DNA of 64,000 nucleotides from CAWBYL01 sp963793025 (lineage in GTDB: Bacteria > Actinomycetota > Acidimicrobiia > Acidimicrobiales > Acidimicrobilacustridaceae), in assembly GCA_963793025.1 (NCBI GenBank), contig CAWBYL010000001.1, forward strand, positions 1 to 64,000, given 5' to 3'. This document shows positions 27,208 through 35,212 of this stretch, piece by piece. The stretch's first letter is position 1. The number at the start of each line of letters is the position of its first letter. Made by a program: the position numbers and the translations under genes. Under the pieces are notes generated by a model. It was not told where the DNA came from and ran no database searches. It saw only the letters and a program-made list of their open reading frames with translations.

Positions 27208-27693
27208 ATGAGTGACACCCGTATCGAGGTCTCGCGCCTCATCCCCGCCGAGCCCGCCGCCATCTTCGCCGTCATCCGCGATCCGCAGGGCCACGTCGAC
27301 ATCGACGCCTCGGGCATGTTGATGGACGCCACCGGCGATCCCGTCGAGGCCGTTGGCGACTCCTTCGTGGTGCACATGGATCGCGAGGCCCTCAACGACT
27401 TCCCGCTCGGGAAGTACGACGTCACCATCGTGATCACCACCTTCGACGAGGACACCGAGATCGCGTGGACCATCGAGGGGACGTTGCTGGATCCCCAGCT
27501 CGGGCACGTCTACGGCTACCGGCTCGAACCGGCCGAAGGCGGCACCCTCGTCACCCAGTACTACGACTGGTCCGACATCCACGAGAACTACCGGGAGCTC
27601 GACATCTTCCCGGTCGTCCCCGAATCGGCTCTGCGGGCCACCCTCGGGATCCTGAGCCGCACCGTGGTCCGGCGCGACACCACCGCGACCTGA
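27208..27693 (+). CDS. SRPBCC/polyketide-cyclase-like protein
   Basis: A 161-residue START/SRPBCC fold protein: RIEVSRLIPAEPAAIFAVIR is the usual first strand-helix, GHVDIDASGMLMDATGDPVE and FVVHMDREALNDFPLGKYDV the next strands, ending VTQYYDWSDIHENYRELD and VVPESALRATLGILSRTV as the long C-terminal helix over the cavity. Members bind or transform small hydrophobic ligands; many in Actinobacteria have unknown roles. CACCAT six bases before the ATG is a weak leaderless-type -10 candidate. Confidence 0.85.
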   Translation: MSDTRIEVSRLIPAEPAAIFAVIRDPQGHVDIDASGMLMDATGDPVEAVGDSFVVHMDREALNDFPLGKYDVTIVITTFDEDTEIAWTIEGTLLDPQLGHVYGYRLEPAEGGTLVTQYYDWSDIHENYRELDIFPVVPESALRATLGILSRTVVRRDTTAT

Positions 27694-27758
27694 GGCGGGT
27701 GACCGGTCTCGCCCACGAGACGCCGGTACACCGGGGGTTCCCGACCGACCGAGGACCC

Positions 27759-28628
27759 GTGCGTCGAACCCTTCCCTTGCTCAGCGCCCTCGTGGTCGCC
27801 GCCCTCGTCCTGGGCGGATGCGGAAGCTCGTCGCCATCGGGGTCGGCCGCCACCGAGCCCGTCGAGGCGACGACCCCCACCACGGCGACGCCCACCCCGC
27901 CCACCACGGCAGCGCCCACCGGTCCGGTCAGGGTGCTCGTCGTGGGCGACTCCGTGATGTTGCAGGTCTCGGTGGCCCTGAAGCGCTGGGCCGAGGCCCA
28001 CCCGGGCCAGATGGAGGTCTCCTCCGAGGCCTACCTCGGCTGCGGCACCACCCGGGGAGGGCAACGCCGCTACGAGGCCGGCACCTCGCCGATGGGCGAC
28101 GCGTGCGGCACGTGGGCCGAACCGGTGGACCCGGCGGTGGTGGACGAACCGACCGTCATCTCGTGGGTCACCGCCCTCGAGGTGCACCGCCCCGACGTGG
28201 TGGTGTCGGCCATCAGCGGCTGGGACTCGATCGATCGCCAGGTGCCCGAGCTCGGCGACCAGTGGGTGGGCCCTCGCGACCCGGCCTACGACGAGTTCGC
28301 CCGTCGCGAGTACTCGCAGGCCCTCGACCTGCTGTCCTCGACCGGCGCCGAGGTGGCGTGGCTGACCCGGGCGTACATCAACCACCCGGGCCCGTACAAC
28401 GACCCGGCCCGCCTCGACCGCCTGGCCGAGGTCATCCTCCCGCTCGTGGACGACCTCCCCCGCAGCACCATCATCGACTTCGCCGGCTGGCTCGGTCCCG
28501 CCGGAGGGGAACGTGACCTCCAGTTCCGCCCCGACGGAGAGCACATCGCCGAGGAGCAGTTCTCGACGGTGGCCGACTGGCTCGCCCCGCAGCTGGTCGC
28601 CGCCGCCCACGAGCCCGCCTCCGACTGA
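27759..28628 (+). CDS. SGNH-hydrolase-like lipoprotein
   Basis: A 289-residue exported lipoprotein. The GTG start gives RRTLPLLSALVVAALVLGGC, a signal peptide ending in a lipobox (LGGC, Cys about residue 22), then a Thr/Pro-rich linker. The catalytic domain starts VRVLVVGDSVMLQVSVALKR with the GDS block, has DVVVSAISGWDSID, and ends QFRPDGEHIAEEQFSTVADW with the DGxH Asp-His pair. This resembles the SGNH domain fused to membrane acyltransferases, so O-acylation or deacylation of cell-surface glycans is a possible role. An in-frame GTG lies further upstream near 27700; the lipoprotein start is preferred. Confidence 0.85.
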   Translation: MRRTLPLLSALVVAALVLGGCGSSSPSGSAATEPVEATTPTTATPTPPTTAAPTGPVRVLVVGDSVMLQVSVALKRWAEAHPGQMEVSSEAYLGCGTTRGGQRRYEAGTSPMGDACGTWAEPVDPAVVDEPTVISWVTALEVHRPDVVVSAISGWDSIDRQVPELGDQWVGPRDPAYDEFARREYSQALDLLSSTGAEVAWLTRAYINHPGPYNDPARLDRLAEVILPLVDDLPRSTIIDFAGWLGPAGGERDLQFRPDGEHIAEEQFSTVADWLAPQLVAAAHEPASD

Positions 28629-28683
28629 CCGGCGCCACGGGCCAGGGGCGGGTACGACGGGCCGGTTCGGGTAGACACGACCC

Positions 28684-28977
28684 ATGACTCCTCCGCCGCC
28701 CGATCGCGACGTCGAGCTGGCCCTCGCCGTCGTCGGCTACCAGTGGGCCGTCCATGGCGACGACTACCTGTTCACCGACCCCATCAACGCCATCGACGTC
28801 CTCCGCACGGCGGCGGGCCGCTACCCCGGCGACGCCCGCCCACTGGCCGAGATCTATCCCCACGTGGCCCGCCTGGCCGCCCTCAGCCTGAAGGTGCTGG
28901 CCGCCCTCGGCGATCCCGGCGACGTCGACGGCCTGAAGGGCTTCGAGGGGTTCGACTACTGGCGTGAGAGCCGCTGA
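28684..28977 (+). CDS. Small protein of unknown function
   Basis: A 97-residue soluble protein, not recognised. It is predicted mostly helical: DVELALAVVGYQWAVHGDDY, DPINAIDVLRTAAGRYPGDA and LAEIYPHVARLAALSLKVLA, ending GFEGFDYWRESR. TAGACA lies six bases before the ATG, close to but not matching the -10 pattern seen elsewhere. Codon choice is normal for the window and the frame is closed tightly by flanking stops, so I believe it is real. Confidence 0.65.
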   Translation: MTPPPPDRDVELALAVVGYQWAVHGDDYLFTDPINAIDVLRTAAGRYPGDARPLAEIYPHVARLAALSLKVLAALGDPGDVDGLKGFEGFDYWRESR

Positions 28978-29119
28978 CCGTCACCGCCGCCCACCGCCGG
29001 TGCCGCCGCGCTCCAGGGTGACCAGGTCCTAACGGGCAGGTGAACAATGCGACGAGTGATGGGGGCGACACCACGCGACCGTGGGACACTCCGGACTTCT
29101 CCGATCGCGAGGGGTGCAC

Positions 29120-29662
29120 ATGCGGGTGGAGGAACCGGTCGAAGCACTGGGGTGGACAGCGTCAGTTCCCGTCAGCACACGGCGGATCATGGCCCTGATC
29201 CGCATGGGCGTGGCCCTCATGTGGCTCACCAACACCAACTGGAAGGGCCCCCCCGACTTCGGTGACGTCGGCGGCGGCGGCCTCTACGGATACACCCGCG
29301 ACGCCGTCGACCACTCGGTGTTCGCCCCCTTCAGCTACGTGGTCGAGCACGCCGTGCTCCCCAACTTCCGAGCGTTCGGGTGGAGCGTCCTCATCATCGA
29401 GTCGTGCCTGGCCGCCTTCCTCCTGCTCGGTCTCGGCACCCGCTTCTGGGCCCTCATCGGAGCGCTGCAGGCCGGGGCCATCGGCCTGTCGGTGGCCCTC
29501 ACGCCCGGGGAGTGGCCCTGGAGCTACTACCTGATGGTCGCCGCCAACCTGGCCCTGTTCGCCACCGCCGCCGGCCGCACCTGGGGCCTCGACGGCGTGC
29601 TCCGCGAAGGGCTCGACGGCCGCCCCGGCGCCGTGGCCCGGGCCATCAGGTGGGCGACATGA
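29120..29662 (+). CDS. DoxX-like integral membrane protein
   Basis: A 180-residue membrane protein with about four helices (IMALIRMGVALMWLTNTNWK, WSVLIIESCLAAFLLLGLGT, FWALIGALQAGAIGLSVALT, YYLMVAANLALFATAAGRTW). The first helix with R-x-G-x-A-L-x-W and the FAPF loop resemble DoxX/DoxD and TQO small-subunit families, whose members take part in thiosulfate or sulfur redox chemistry, though many have no known function. An in-frame GTG at 29081 is the alternative start. Its TGA overlaps the ATG of the next membrane protein. Confidence 0.75.
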   Translation: MRVEEPVEALGWTASVPVSTRRIMALIRMGVALMWLTNTNWKGPPDFGDVGGGGLYGYTRDAVDHSVFAPFSYVVEHAVLPNFRAFGWSVLIIESCLAAFLLLGLGTRFWALIGALQAGAIGLSVALTPGEWPWSYYLMVAANLALFATAAGRTWGLDGVLREGLDGRPGAVARAIRWAT

Positions 29663-30099
29663 GCGCCCACGACCGGCTGGCCCGGGCCCAGGTCGTACTG
29701 GGCGCCGTCGGCGTCGTCGTCGGCTTGGCCGGACTGTGGCAGGCGCGCGACGTGGCCTTCACCGCCGACCGGGGCGTCATCGTGGGCTGGGGCAGCTACG
29801 AGCTGGCCTTCATGCGGTTCAACAAGCTCGGCGCCCTCATCGTCATCGCGCTGGCCGGGATCGGACTGGTGGCCGGTCTCCTCCGCCGCCCCGTGCTCGG
29901 CTGGATCCCCGCCGCCGGCTTCGCCCTCGTCGCCCTCCAGGTGCTCGTGCAGTGGCGCCCCGACGGCACCAACCTGCTCGGCGCCCACGGCAGCAACCTC
30001 GGCTTCGCCCTGGCCATGGCCCTGGGCTTCGGTGTCACCGCCGCGCTCAGCGGACTGGCGGACAGCGCCCCCGAACCCGCCCCCGCCACCGACCCGTGA
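29659..30099 (+). CDS. Four-helix membrane protein of unknown function
   Basis: A 146-residue hydrophobic protein with helices LGAVGVVVGLAGLWQARDVA, LGALIVIALAGIGLVAGLL, LGWIPAAGFALVALQVLVQW and LGFALAMALGFGVTAALSGL. I do not recognise the family. ATGA overlap with the DoxX-like gene and a shared orientation suggest the two form one membrane unit. The outside loop after helix 1 is rich in charged and aromatic residues (TADRGVIVGWGSYELAFM). Confidence 0.7.
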   Translation: MSAHDRLARAQVVLGAVGVVVGLAGLWQARDVAFTADRGVIVGWGSYELAFMRFNKLGALIVIALAGIGLVAGLLRRPVLGWIPAAGFALVALQVLVQWRPDGTNLLGAHGSNLGFALAMALGFGVTAALSGLADSAPEPAPATDP

Positions 30100-30177
30100 C
30101 GCTCCGGCACCGGCCTGTCACCGTCGATCCGGTCCGCACAACCCCTGTCATCCAGCCATTCATCCAGGAGGATGCCC

Positions 30178-31296
30178 GTGTCCGACCACCTCGACCGGCT
30201 TCGTGAGGTCATCGCCGACGAAGTCGCCCCCAACGCCGTCGCCATCGACGAGACCGGCAACTTCCCGACCGCCAACATCGATGCGCTCAAGCAGGCCGGA
30301 CTCCTCGGGCTCGTCAGCTCGGCCTCCGCCGGCGGAGGCGGACAGGGGCCCCGCGCCGCCACCGAGGTGGTCACCGAGATCGCCCAGCACTGCGGCACCA
30401 CGGCGATGGTCCTGGCCATGCACTACGCCGCCACCGCCGTGATCGAGGCCTTCGGCACGGCCGAGACCCAGACGCAGATCGCCGAGAACCGCCACCTCAC
30501 GACGCTGGCCTTCTCCGAGAAGGGCTCCCGGTCGCACTTCTGGGCGCCGCTGTCCACCGCCGAGGTCGACGGCGACGACGTCCTCCTCGACGCCAACAAG
30601 TCCTGGATCACCAGCGCCGGCGAAGCCGACAGCTACGTGTGGAGCAGCCAGCCCGCCGCGGCCGAAGGGGCCAGCACGCTGTGGCTCGTGCCCTCCGACA
30701 CCGCCGGCCTGAAGATCGACGCCCCGTTCAACGGCCTCGGCCTGCGGGGCAACGGCTCGAGCCCGCTCAGCGCCTCGTCGGCCCGCGTTTCTGCGACGGC
30801 CCGCCTCGGCGACGACGGCGGCGGGTTCGACATCATGATCGGCACGGTCCTGCCCTGGTTCAACGCCCTCAACGCGGCGACCTCGATCGGCCTGGCCCAG
30901 TCGGCCATCGCCCTCACCGCCCTGCATCTCACCTCCACCCGGCTCGAGCACCTCGACCAGACCCTCGCCGACAACCCCGTCAACCTCAACCGTTTGGCCC
31001 AGGCCAAGGTGACCGCCGACCAGGCCGCCGGCCTGCTCGACGCCACCGTCACCGCCATCGAGACCGGCGCCGAGGACGCAGTGCTCAAGGTCCTCGAGGT
31101 CAAGGCGGCGGCGAGCGAAGCGGCCATCTCGGTCACCGACGCGGCCATGCGCCTCTGCGGTGGCTCCGCCTTCCGCAAGGAGGTCGGCGTCGAACGACGG
31201 TTCCGCGACGCCCGGGCCGCCTCGGTGATGGCCCCCACCACCGACACCCTCTACGACTTCATCGGCAAGGCCACGTGCGGCCTGCCGCTGTTCTGA
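30178..31296 (+). CDS. Acyl-CoA-dehydrogenase-like flavoprotein
   Basis: A 372-residue protein of the acyl-CoA dehydrogenase fold. The N-terminal helical domain has LKQAGLLGLVSSASAGGGGQ; the flavin-contact region TTLAFSEKGSRSHFWAP and DANKSWITSAGEADSYVWSS are typical; the C-terminal helices include LRLCGGSAFRKEV (MRLCGG) and RFRDARAASVMAPTTDTLYD. The dehydrogenase's usual YEGT glutamate is replaced by MAPT, as in oxygenase-like or unassigned members, so C-C desaturation of acyl-CoA is doubtful. AGGAGG at 30166-30171 is 6 bases from GTG 30178, which is chosen over ATG 30172. First of three co-directional genes. Confidence 0.82.
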   Translation: MSDHLDRLREVIADEVAPNAVAIDETGNFPTANIDALKQAGLLGLVSSASAGGGGQGPRAATEVVTEIAQHCGTTAMVLAMHYAATAVIEAFGTAETQTQIAENRHLTTLAFSEKGSRSHFWAPLSTAEVDGDDVLLDANKSWITSAGEADSYVWSSQPAAAEGASTLWLVPSDTAGLKIDAPFNGLGLRGNGSSPLSASSARVSATARLGDDGGGFDIMIGTVLPWFNALNAATSIGLAQSAIALTALHLTSTRLEHLDQTLADNPVNLNRLAQAKVTADQAAGLLDATVTAIETGAEDAVLKVLEVKAAASEAAISVTDAAMRLCGGSAFRKEVGVERRFRDARAASVMAPTTDTLYDFIGKATCGLPLF

Positions 31297-31330
31297 ACCG
31301 GCCGAGCCCCTCGCTCGGCCTCCGCCTCTG

Positions 31331-31350
31331 CATTCGCATTCGTATTCGCA
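31331..31350 (+). promoter_or_regulatory. ATTCG repeats upstream of the PhnD-like gene
   Basis: The otherwise very GC-rich gap contains CATTCGCATTCGTATTCGCA, three ATTCG units with a six-base period, ending 16 bases before the ATG; GGGGAGA then serves as ribosome site. An operator or a locally melted promoter is possible. Confidence 0.35.
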
Positions 31351-31366
31351 ACCTTCGGGGAGAACG

Positions 31367-32185
31367 ATGACGCAACCCACCATCCTGGTCGGCGCCGTGG
31401 CCTACACCGCCAACGTGGTGCCCATCTGGGAAGGCATCAAGGAGTACTTCGCCGACACCGCCACGCCCATCGACTTCGTGCTCTACAGCAACTACGAACG
31501 CCAGGTCGAGGCCCTCCTGGCCGGGCACATCGACATCGCCTGGAACACCAACGTGGCCTGGATCCGCACCCTCCGCCAGAGCGACGGCAAGGCCCAGGCT
31601 CTGGCCATCCGCGACACCGACCAGGTGTTCAAGACCCTGATGATCGGCCGCACCGGCAGCGGCCTGAGCGGCCTCGAGGACCTCAAGGGCCGCCGGGTGG
31701 CCCTCGGCTCCCGCGACTCGGGCCAGGCCCGGATCCTGCCCATCCACTACATGGCCGAGGCCGGCGTCAGCACCGACGACATCGAGTTGATCATCTTCGA
31801 CTCCGACGTGGGCAAGCACGGCGACACCGGCCGCTCCGACCTCGACGCCCTGCGCGCGGTACTCGACGACGAGGCCGACGTGGCCGCCGTCGGCGTCAAC
31901 ACCTGGGACGCCATGACCGCGGCGGGCGACGACACCATCACCGACCTCGAGGTGGTCTGGACCTCCGAGGACTACAACCACTGCAACTTCACCACCCTCG
32001 GCTCCCTCGATCCCGATGTGGCCGAGGCGTGGGTCACCACGCTGCTGGCCATGGACTGGAACGTCCCCGAGCACCGACGGATCCTCGAGCTCGAGGGCCT
32101 CAAGGAGTGGAAGCGGGCCGAGACCAGCGGCTACTCCTCGTTGATCGCGGCGATGGACGCTCAAGGGATCTCCGATCACTGGTGA
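31367..32185 (+). CDS. PhnD/phosphonate-binding-fold protein without signal peptide
   Basis: A 272-residue protein with the periplasmic-binding-protein fold of the PhnD family: ILVGAVAYTANVVPIWEGIK, PIDFVLYSNYERQVEALLAG, HIDIAWNTNVAWIRTL, then LEDLKGRRVALGSRDSGQAR and EADVAAVGVNTWDAMT. It begins directly with the first strand: there is no signal peptide, lipobox or membrane helix, and no ABC permease or ATPase gene lies nearby. It is therefore probably cytoplasmic, like the SBP-fold enzymes MqnA/MqnD and THI5/NMT1. The radical SAM gene follows after 34 bases. Ligand or substrate unknown. Confidence 0.8.
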   Translation: MTQPTILVGAVAYTANVVPIWEGIKEYFADTATPIDFVLYSNYERQVEALLAGHIDIAWNTNVAWIRTLRQSDGKAQALAIRDTDQVFKTLMIGRTGSGLSGLEDLKGRRVALGSRDSGQARILPIHYMAEAGVSTDDIELIIFDSDVGKHGDTGRSDLDALRAVLDDEADVAAVGVNTWDAMTAAGDDTITDLEVVWTSEDYNHCNFTTLGSLDPDVAEAWVTTLLAMDWNVPEHRRILELEGLKEWKRAETSGYSSLIAAMDAQGISDHW

Positions 32186-32219
32186 TCGGCGGCCCTCGGG
32201 CGCCCGGCTCCTCCTCGAC

Positions 32220-33188
32220 GTGGTCGCCGCGGTGGACGCCACGCCCGGGGGCACGACCGTCGTCATCCCCGTGGACGGACCCGACGACGTCGACGTGATC
32301 GCCCGCTGGTGCGACGGCACCGGCAACACCGTGCTGTCGGTCCAACAGGACTCGGTCGAGGTGTACCGCGGCCGCATCGAGGACCCCATCGCCGCCCTCG
32401 CCCCCGATCGCCGTCCCGGCCACCGGCTGTGGATCTACACCAACTTCCACTGCAACCTGGCCTGCGACTACTGCTGTGTCGCCTCCTCGCCCAAGGCGGT
32501 GCCGAAGGTGATCGGCATCGACGACTTCGCCACCATCGTCGACCAGGCGCACCAGGCCGGCGTCGAGCAGCTCTGCATCACCGGCGGCGAACCGTTCATG
32601 GTGCTCGACATGGACGAACGGCTGGCCCTGGCCGCGGCGACCATCCCCACCATCGTGTTGACCAACGCCATGGTGTGGCAGGGCGAACGCCTCCGCCGCC
32701 TCGAGCAGCTGCCCCGCGACGGGCTCACCCTCCAGATCAGCCTCGACTCCCCCACCGCCGAGCTGCACGACCGCCACCGGGGCGAGGGCAGCTTCGCCCG
32801 GGCCCGGGCGGGGATCACCCTGGCCATCGACCTCGGGTTCCACGTACGGGTGGCCGCCACTCTGGGCGACGACGCCGGCGACACCGAGAAGGGCCTCGTC
32901 CAGCTGTTCGACGATCTGGGCCTGGACGAGGACCAGCGGGTGGTGCGCCGAGTGGCGAGGCAGGGATCGGCCAACGCCGGGCTCACCGTCTCGCGAACCT
33001 CGCTCATCCCCGAGGTCTGCATCACCGCCGACGGCGTCTACTGGCATCCGGTGGCGGCCATCGACCCCGCGATGAAGGTGGCCGACGAGTGGTCCCCACT
33101 GCGCTCGACCATCGACGTAGTGACCGACGAATACCGTGGCTACCGCATCCGCGGCGATGTACTCGCCAGCACCTTCCCGTGCGCGTAG
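32220..33188 (+). CDS. Radical SAM enzyme
   Basis: A 322-residue radical SAM protein. The cluster motif is FHCNLACDYCC (CxxxCxxC, about residues 79-86), followed by the GGEP SAM-binding motif in CITGGEPFMVLDMDE (about 121-124) and LTLQISLDSPTAELHDRHRG, the usual barrel strand with SLDS. The C-terminus has two further cysteines (PEVCITADGVYWHPV and the final FPCA), a possible remnant of a twitch/SPASM-like auxiliary region with too few ligands for a full cluster. The GTG start at 32220 lacks a good ribosome site, suggesting coupling with the PhnD-like gene upstream. Product unknown. Confidence 0.88.
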   Translation: MVAAVDATPGGTTVVIPVDGPDDVDVIARWCDGTGNTVLSVQQDSVEVYRGRIEDPIAALAPDRRPGHRLWIYTNFHCNLACDYCCVASSPKAVPKVIGIDDFATIVDQAHQAGVEQLCITGGEPFMVLDMDERLALAAATIPTIVLTNAMVWQGERLRRLEQLPRDGLTLQISLDSPTAELHDRHRGEGSFARARAGITLAIDLGFHVRVAATLGDDAGDTEKGLVQLFDDLGLDEDQRVVRRVARQGSANAGLTVSRTSLIPEVCITADGVYWHPVAAIDPAMKVADEWSPLRSTIDVVTDEYRGYRIRGDVLASTFPCA

Positions 33189-33387
33189 AACCACCTTCGG
33201 CTGAGCTCGACCTCAACGAGGAACCGCGACCGCGGTGACGACGGGCACGGTGAAGTCGAAGGCGTCGGCAGTGGCCTCCAGCCGCCGATAGAGCTCGTCC
33301 ACGACCTCCGCCCGTCAGCGGTCCGGCCACGAACGGAGCCTACGCACCGGGCCCCACAGATTCCCGAGCCGGCTCATGATCGGCGAC
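33189..33387. other. Gap with a short coding-like remnant
   Basis: On the minus strand bases 33313-33213 read AEVVDELYRRLEATADAF and then TVPVVTAVAVPR with a stop, protein-like in composition, but an in-frame TGA stands two codons upstream and no start is present. It may be the tail of a decayed gene. Nothing else is seen before the SulP promoter. Confidence 0.3.
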
Positions 33388-33393
33388 TAGCGT
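33388..33393 (+). promoter_or_regulatory. -10 element (TAGCGT) of the SulP gene, leaderless
   Basis: TAGCGT is followed by exactly six bases and the ATG of the SulP gene, with no ribosome binding site. Confidence 0.6.
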
Positions 33394-33399
33394 CTCGCC

Positions 33400-35118
33400 A
33401 TGACCGCTCCGGACGTTGGTACGAAGAAGCGCCGTCTGCCCGTCCTGGAGGGTCTCCTCCCCATCGACCGCAAGCGGGTGCCGGTCGACGTGGTCGCCGG
33501 CGTCACCCTCGCCGCCCTGGCCATCCCCGAGGTGATGGGTTACACCGCCATCGCCGGCATGCCGGTGATCACCGGGCTCTACACCATCGTGTTGCCGCTG
33601 CTGGCCTTCGCCCTCCTCGGCTCCTCCCGCCACCTGGTGGTGGGCGCCGACTCGGCGACCGCCGCCGTCATGGCCGCCGGTCTGGCCGGCCTGGCCGCCA
33701 CCGGCTCGAGCCAGTACGTGGCCCTGGCCGGGCTGTTGGCCCTCATGGCCGCCGCCTTCCTGCTCCTGGCCCGGGTGATCCGCCTCGGCTTCCTGGCCAA
33801 CTTCTTGTCCCGGTCGGTGCTCATCGGCTTCCTCACCGGGGTCGGCATCCAGGTCGCGGCGGGCCAGGTCGGAGGAATGCTCGGCATCCCGGAAGGCAAA
33901 GGCGTCACCGTCTTCGGCCACGACTTCGAGAACACCATCGGCAAGCTGGTCACCACCCTCGGCAACATCGACCAGATCTCGTGGACGACCACCGCCGTCT
34001 CGGCCGGGGTCATCGCCGTGATCCTCGGTGGGCGCTTCGTCACCACCAAGGTGCCCGGCGCCCTGATCGCCGTCATCGGTGCCATCGCCATCTCCTGGAA
34101 CTGGGACCTCGTCGACCACGGCGTGGCCACCCTGGGGCCGGTGCCCAGCGGCCTGCCCAGCCTCGGCATCCCCGACGTCAGCTGGTCGGACATCCCCGCC
34201 CTCATGGGCACGGCGGCCTCGATCTTCATCCTGATCCTGGCCCAGAGCGCGGCCACGTCCCGGGCCTACGCGGCCCGCTACAACGACGACTTCGACGAGG
34301 ACGTCGACCTGGTCGGGCTGGGGGTGGCCAACATCGCCGCCGGCCTCTCGGGCACCTTCGTGGTCAACGGCAGCCCCACCAAGACCGAGATGGTCGACGA
34401 CGCCGGCGGTCGCAGCCAGCTGGCCCAGGTCACCACCGTGGCCATCGTGGTGATCGTGCTGCTCTTCCTGACCAAGCCCGTGCAGTACATGCCCGCCGCG
34501 GTGCTGTCGTCGGTGGTGTTCATCATCGGCGTGAAGCTCGTCGACATCCCCGGCATGCGCTCGATCCTGCGGGTCCGGCGCGACGAGTTCATCGTGGCGT
34601 CGCTCACCGCCGCCACCGTGGTGTTCGTGGGCGTCCAGCAGGGCATCGCCCTGGCCATCGTGGCCTCGATCATCGCCCACCTCCGCCGCAGCTACCGGAC
34701 CGCCACCGCGGTGATCACCCCGGCCGAGGGCGGCGGCTTCAACGGCGAGGAGGCCACCCCCGACGCCCGCAGCGTTCCCGGCTTCGTCGCCTACCGCTTC
34801 TCCTCCGACCTCTACTTCGTGAACGCCAACCACCTCCTCGAGGATGTCAACGGGTTCCTGGAGTCGAGCGAGCCGCTGCGATGGGTCTGCCTCGACGCCG
34901 CCGCCATCACCGACATCGACTACACCGGCGCCCAGACCCTGCTGCAGGTGCAGAAGGCGTTGAGCGAGAAGGACGTGAAGCTGGTGGTGGCCGAGGCCGT
35001 CACCAGCGTGCGCAAGGAGCTCGACCACTACGGGATCACCGCCCTCATCGGCGAGGACGCGCTCTACCCCACGGTCACCGCCGCCTTCCAGGCCTACGCC
35101 GCCACCGACGCGCCCTGA
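33400..35118 (+). CDS. SulP family anion transporter with STAS domain
   Basis: A 572-residue membrane transporter of the SLC26/SulP family, importing sulfate or exchanging anions such as bicarbonate. The family start is clear: DVVAGVTLAALAIPEVMGYT, AIAGMPVITGLYTIVLPLLA, GSSRHLVVGADSATAAVMAA; about twelve helices follow, with SATSRAYAARYNDDFDEDVD and NIAAGLSGTFVVNGSPTKTE in the core. The C-terminal STAS domain (about 455-565) carries WVCLDAAAITDIDYTGAQTL. The substrate cannot be told from sequence, but a TauD dioxygenase follows, so sulfate is a fair guess. Single gene with a leaderless-type promoter. Confidence 0.92.
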   Translation: MTAPDVGTKKRRLPVLEGLLPIDRKRVPVDVVAGVTLAALAIPEVMGYTAIAGMPVITGLYTIVLPLLAFALLGSSRHLVVGADSATAAVMAAGLAGLAATGSSQYVALAGLLALMAAAFLLLARVIRLGFLANFLSRSVLIGFLTGVGIQVAAGQVGGMLGIPEGKGVTVFGHDFENTIGKLVTTLGNIDQISWTTTAVSAGVIAVILGGRFVTTKVPGALIAVIGAIAISWNWDLVDHGVATLGPVPSGLPSLGIPDVSWSDIPALMGTAASIFILILAQSAATSRAYAARYNDDFDEDVDLVGLGVANIAAGLSGTFVVNGSPTKTEMVDDAGGRSQLAQVTTVAIVVIVLLFLTKPVQYMPAAVLSSVVFIIGVKLVDIPGMRSILRVRRDEFIVASLTAATVVFVGVQQGIALAIVASIIAHLRRSYRTATAVITPAEGGGFNGEEATPDARSVPGFVAYRFSSDLYFVNANHLLEDVNGFLESSEPLRWVCLDAAAITDIDYTGAQTLLQVQKALSEKDVKLVVAEAVTSVRKELDHYGITALIGEDALYPTVTAAFQAYAATDAP

Positions 35119-35167
35119 CCGCTCCACCCGCCACCCATTTTCCCGACGCGGCCCGCATGTCCTGCGC

Positions 35168-35193
35168 TAGGATCCCACTAAGACACCTGTCTG
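35168..35193 (+). promoter_or_regulatory. Promoter/operator region of the TauD gene
   Basis: A TAGGAT -10-like element (35169-35174) is followed by AGACACCTGTCT (35182-35193), an inverted repeat AGACA/TGTCT with a two-base centre, and GGGGGAG as ribosome site before the ATG. The palindrome lies where a transcript would begin and could be a repressor site. Confidence 0.45.
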
Positions 35194-35212
35194 ATTTGGG
35201 GGAGAGGGCACC

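Noticed and set aside
31367..32185. ABC transporter substrate-binding component for phosphonate
   Set aside because: No signal peptide, no permease or ATPase gene nearby; kept as a fold assignment only.
33022..33330. Minus-strand 102-residue gene near the radical SAM end
   Set aside because: Most of it is antisense to the radical SAM gene; only a 30-codon stretch in another frame looks protein-like and it has an in-frame stop just upstream.
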